Below, piece by piece: positions 62,026 through 64,000 of a DNA stretch of 64,000 bases (its first letter is position 1; every line of letters starts with the position of its first letter). The translations under genes were made by a program, and so were the position numbers. The DNA is taken from the NCBI RefSeq assembly GCF_000299395.1, contig NC_018656.1, forward strand, positions 558,001 through 622,000. The letters run 5' to 3'. Source of the DNA: Candidatus Nitrosopumilus sediminis. Lineage in GTDB: Archaea > Thermoproteota > Nitrososphaeria > Nitrososphaerales > Nitrosopumilaceae. The notes beneath the pieces were generated by a model. It was not told the DNA's origin and searched no databases. It saw only the letters and a list, made by a program, of their open reading frames with translations.

Positions 62026-62685
62026 ATGGATTTGGAAAAATTCAGAAATGATGTTTTTGAGATGACTGAAAAACTCTCAAAAAATCTCAATGAAAATGAT
62101 GTCTCTAAACTGAATTATGTTAGGCAACAATTAATTGGAATGTACAAAAAAAATCTGGTTAAAATCAATCACTCGATTTTGGAATTAATCTGTGCTAGTA
62201 CTTTAATTTCAAGAGGATATGCTGTTGAAGTTGAAAAAGAAGTCACAGATATTCTTGTCTGTGATATTTTTGCAAAGAAAGGTGACGGTAATACTATAAT
62301 TGAAATTGAAACTGGTTTTACTCCTCCAGAACATGCAATGGATACTATAGATTATTTTTCTGCCAGAATAATGAGTAAGATTGCAAGATATAGTCAACAC
62401 TGTTCAAAATTCTCATTGGCAACACCTGTCGTTGGAATTTTACCCATTTCCAAAATTTTCTTGTTGCCTCCAAATGCAAGAAAGAAAGAGAATGTACAAA
62501 AAATCAAGGATTTATGTGATCGATACTATAAAAATCCTCCAATAAAATACGATGATATCTTAAATGCTCATCTCCATTCGATTTTTTTGATTAACATTGA
62601 CAAAGGATTTGCCAAAGAACTTGATCCTCAGGGGTATGTTGACTTGACTAATAGCCTTCTTGACAGAAGTGAAGTAAATTACTGA
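62026..62685 (+). CDS. Conserved protein, possible PD-(D/E)xK nuclease fold
   Basis: 219 aa. ISRGYAVEVEKEVTDILVCD then IIEIETGF resembles E...D...E-x-E of restriction-endonuclease-like folds, where the last E/K residues vary. A helical N-region and C-region flank it. The fold suggestion is by eye. Often such archaeal proteins are unannotated. Confidence 0.6.
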   Translation: MDLEKFRNDVFEMTEKLSKNLNENDVSKLNYVRQQLIGMYKKNLVKINHSILELICASTLISRGYAVEVEKEVTDILVCDIFAKKGDGNTIIEIETGFTPPEHAMDTIDYFSARIMSKIARYSQHCSKFSLATPVVGILPISKIFLLPPNARKKENVQKIKDLCDRYYKNPPIKYDDILNAHLHSIFLINIDKGFAKELDPQGYVDLTNSLLDRSEVNY

Positions 62686-62738
62686 GATCTATTGACAGAG
62701 AAAAAATTCAAATTCACCTATTGTTTAACAAAACTAAG

Positions 62739-62873
62739 ATGATTTGTGCTGCATGTGAGACAAGGAAGCATTTTGAATGCATTGACTGTATGAATAATCA
62801 CAAGACTCATCTTTGTAGTTGTGATTGCCATGATGAGAATACAGAGCCTCATAAAGTTGGTACAGCCCACTAA
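62739..62873 (+). CDS. 44-aa Cys-rich microprotein (C-x-C-D-C-H type)
   Basis: MICAACETRKHFECIDCMNN then HKTHLCSCDCHDE and a polar tail. Ligands C-x2-C-x7-C-x2-C-x8-C-x-C-D-C-H: eight or more metal ligands, two zinc sites possible. Relative of the peptides at 27423 and 47639. Stop lies 2 bp before the convergent PAC2 stop. Confidence 0.7.
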   Translation: MICAACETRKHFECIDCMNNHKTHLCSCDCHDENTEPHKVGTAH

Positions 62874-62875
62874 AT

Positions 62876-63556
62876 TTAATTTTTAAATTTTCTTTCTATC
62901 TCTTGAGCCATCATTTCTAATTGGCTAGTATCTCCCAATTTTCTATATGTTAATTTTTCAAGAGTTTTGATTATGCTAATAGCTGATCTGTATTGTGGTA
63001 TTTCCGGCTCGTTGAGCTCTCCATACATGCCGATCCCCTGAATATCATTTATTTTTGCAAACCCTAGAATTAATCCATTAAATCCTGTAATGATTGATTT
63101 TTGAGGAGTTGTTTCAACCTCTAACCCCTCCATCTGTTTTGTTAGTTCTTTTGATGTTGTTGTGATGTATGTTTTAGGCTTGTTGTCAAAAATCCGATTT
63201 GTGTGAAATCCTCCAAATGTATAGATGAATTTTGCTGAATATTTTTTTGCAGTATCAATTACATCTTGACACAGAGCGTTTAACTCGCTATTACTTTGTG
63301 GTTGGCCTTTGCCTCCTCCAAATACTATCAAGTCATCAGTGTATTTGTATTCCCATTTTTCATCTGGAAGATCAATATATCCTCCCCTATCTACGATATA
63401 TGTTGGAAATTGTGTTTTTGCTGTTCTGAATGTTTTTGTTCCGAGAGACTCATTGATGAAATTTACTACTATGCTTCCAACATTTCCCATATCTTGCATT
63501 GCTGCAATTATGATTGGTTTTTCTATGTTTGGCTGTTCATTCTGAATGAATTCCAC
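62876..63556 (-). CDS. PAC2-family proteasome assembly chaperone
   Basis: 226 aa. PIIIAAMQDMGNVGSIVVNF, DLIVFGGGKGQPQSNSELNA, YTFGGFHTNRIF and GFNGLILGFA match archaeal PbaB/PAC2 ATP-grasp-like family proteins that assist 20S assembly or act as paralogous homotetramers. ATG start. Confidence 0.9.
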   Translation of the reverse strand: MEFIQNEQPNIEKPIIIAAMQDMGNVGSIVVNFINESLGTKTFRTAKTQFPTYIVDRGGYIDLPDEKWEYKYTDDLIVFGGGKGQPQSNSELNALCQDVIDTAKKYSAKFIYTFGGFHTNRIFDNKPKTYITTTSKELTKQMEGLEVETTPQKSIITGFNGLILGFAKINDIQGIGMYGELNEPEIPQYRSAISIIKTLEKLTYRKLGDTSQLEMMAQEIERKFKN

Positions 63557-63930
63557 ACATTATCAAAAATCTGATGAATTTTAAACGTATGTTGTTAACA
63601 ATGGATTTTTTGTATGCATGAATTTCAATATTGCTGTATTTTTTTCATTTCAAAAATGATCTATTTTCTGACTTTTAGATATCCATTAACAAAAAATTTC
63701 TCATAGATTTGGAAATTCGCCGTGTGGAAATAATTATAATTTAAAATGAAAATGTGATTTGATCTCTTTTTTGTTATTCTGTTTCTATTGAACTAATTCT
63801 ATCTCTGAAAATCCCTTTAAAATTATAGATTTCATTCAATTTTGAGCCTAGGAGTTATCCCAAATATTTCTCCCTAAAGTAGAAACTGGTATCATATTTT
63901 AACTCTTGTAGATTTTTGATTTCTTTTTTA
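63557..63930. other. 374-bp gap, nothing recognised
   Basis: AT-rich sequence between the PAC2 start and a rightward gene start. I see no ORF with regular composition, no tRNA and no strong hairpin; it presumably holds divergent promoters. Confidence 0.5.
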
Positions 63931-64000
63931 ATGATCGAGAAAAATATGAAGATTCATAAGGCAAAAAAACTTTCTGTCGACAAATTATGGAAACATCCAT
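63931..64000 (+). CDS. Start of a truncated gene (unknown)
   Basis: ATG at 63931 (or 63946) opens a frame to the window edge: MIEKNMKIHKAKKLSVDKLW and three more residues. Basic N-terminus; too short to identify. Confidence 0.4.
   Translation, partial: MIEKNMKIHKAKKLSVDKLWKHP

Overview
The window looks like chromosomal DNA of a marine-type ammonia-oxidising archaeon (Nitrososphaerota/Thaumarchaeota, Nitrosopumilus or Nitrosarchaeum-like). It is AT-rich. It carries an archaeal/eukaryal-type replication, translation and proteasome gene set: FEN1, archaeal ProS, DRG GTPase, TrmI, proteasome beta and PAC2. It also has the thaumarchaeal/crenarchaeal division protein CdvA, F420 biosynthesis CofE, a Thi4 thiazole synthase and an EgtB/EgtD pair. 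Many genes start with TTG or GTG and many neighbours overlap by 4 bp. I see no rRNA, transposase, integrase, prophage or CRISPR array. There is one tRNA, tRNA-Ser(CGA).

Layout. 0-10.8 kb: tail of SMC, an Opp/Dpp ATPase, EgtD and EgtB (convergent), ProS, a ThrH/SerB-like phosphatase, CofE, ArgS, phosphoglycolate phosphatase and DRG. 10.8-14.5 kb: two low-complexity proteins, a Lys/Ala-rich histone-H1-like protein and a 550-aa collagen-like protein, then a TPR protein. 14.5-26.8 kb: sulfur, redox and stress metabolism: rhodanese, siroheme sulfite/nitrite reductase, Thi4, malate dehydrogenase, three UspA proteins, an HPF-like protein, two CBS proteins, thioredoxin reductase, cysteine synthase and TusA. 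26.8-36.2 kb: an accessory-looking stretch dominated by very small genes, many encoding zinc-finger or Cys-rich microproteins in tightly coupled operons, with a SLC13 transporter, a divergent P-II protein, a response regulator and a winged-helix regulator. 36.3-50.6 kb: housekeeping (TrmI, NAD(P)HX dehydratase, M20 peptidase, DoxX, proteasome beta, PUA protein, homoserine dehydrogenase, MsrB, tandem ThyX-like protein, CdvA, acetyl-CoA synthetase, FEN1), interrupted at 47.6-48.3 kb by a second microprotein cassette. 50.6-64 kb: small conserved proteins, nitroreductase, SRPBCC proteins, a JAMM protease, Dpp-type permeases, a double CxxC-x17-CxxC zinc protein, a SWIM protein, a secreted protein and PAC2.

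The most unusual signal is a set of translationally coupled microprotein cassettes. Two paralogous units (28017-28371 on + and 47639-47952 on -) share the order: basic helical peptide, extended C2H2 finger (C-x2-C-x16-H-x3-H), then Cys-rich peptide. Three dispersed peptides of 31-44 aa share a C-x-C-D-(x)-C tail. A 33-bp element repeated 0.9 kb apart lies upstream of two of these operons. A possible structured RNA abuts the first copy. Most of these genes are under 60 codons and easily missed. Functions are stated only where motifs support them; gene calls under 60 codons rest on reading frame, coupling, paralogy and motif regularity.
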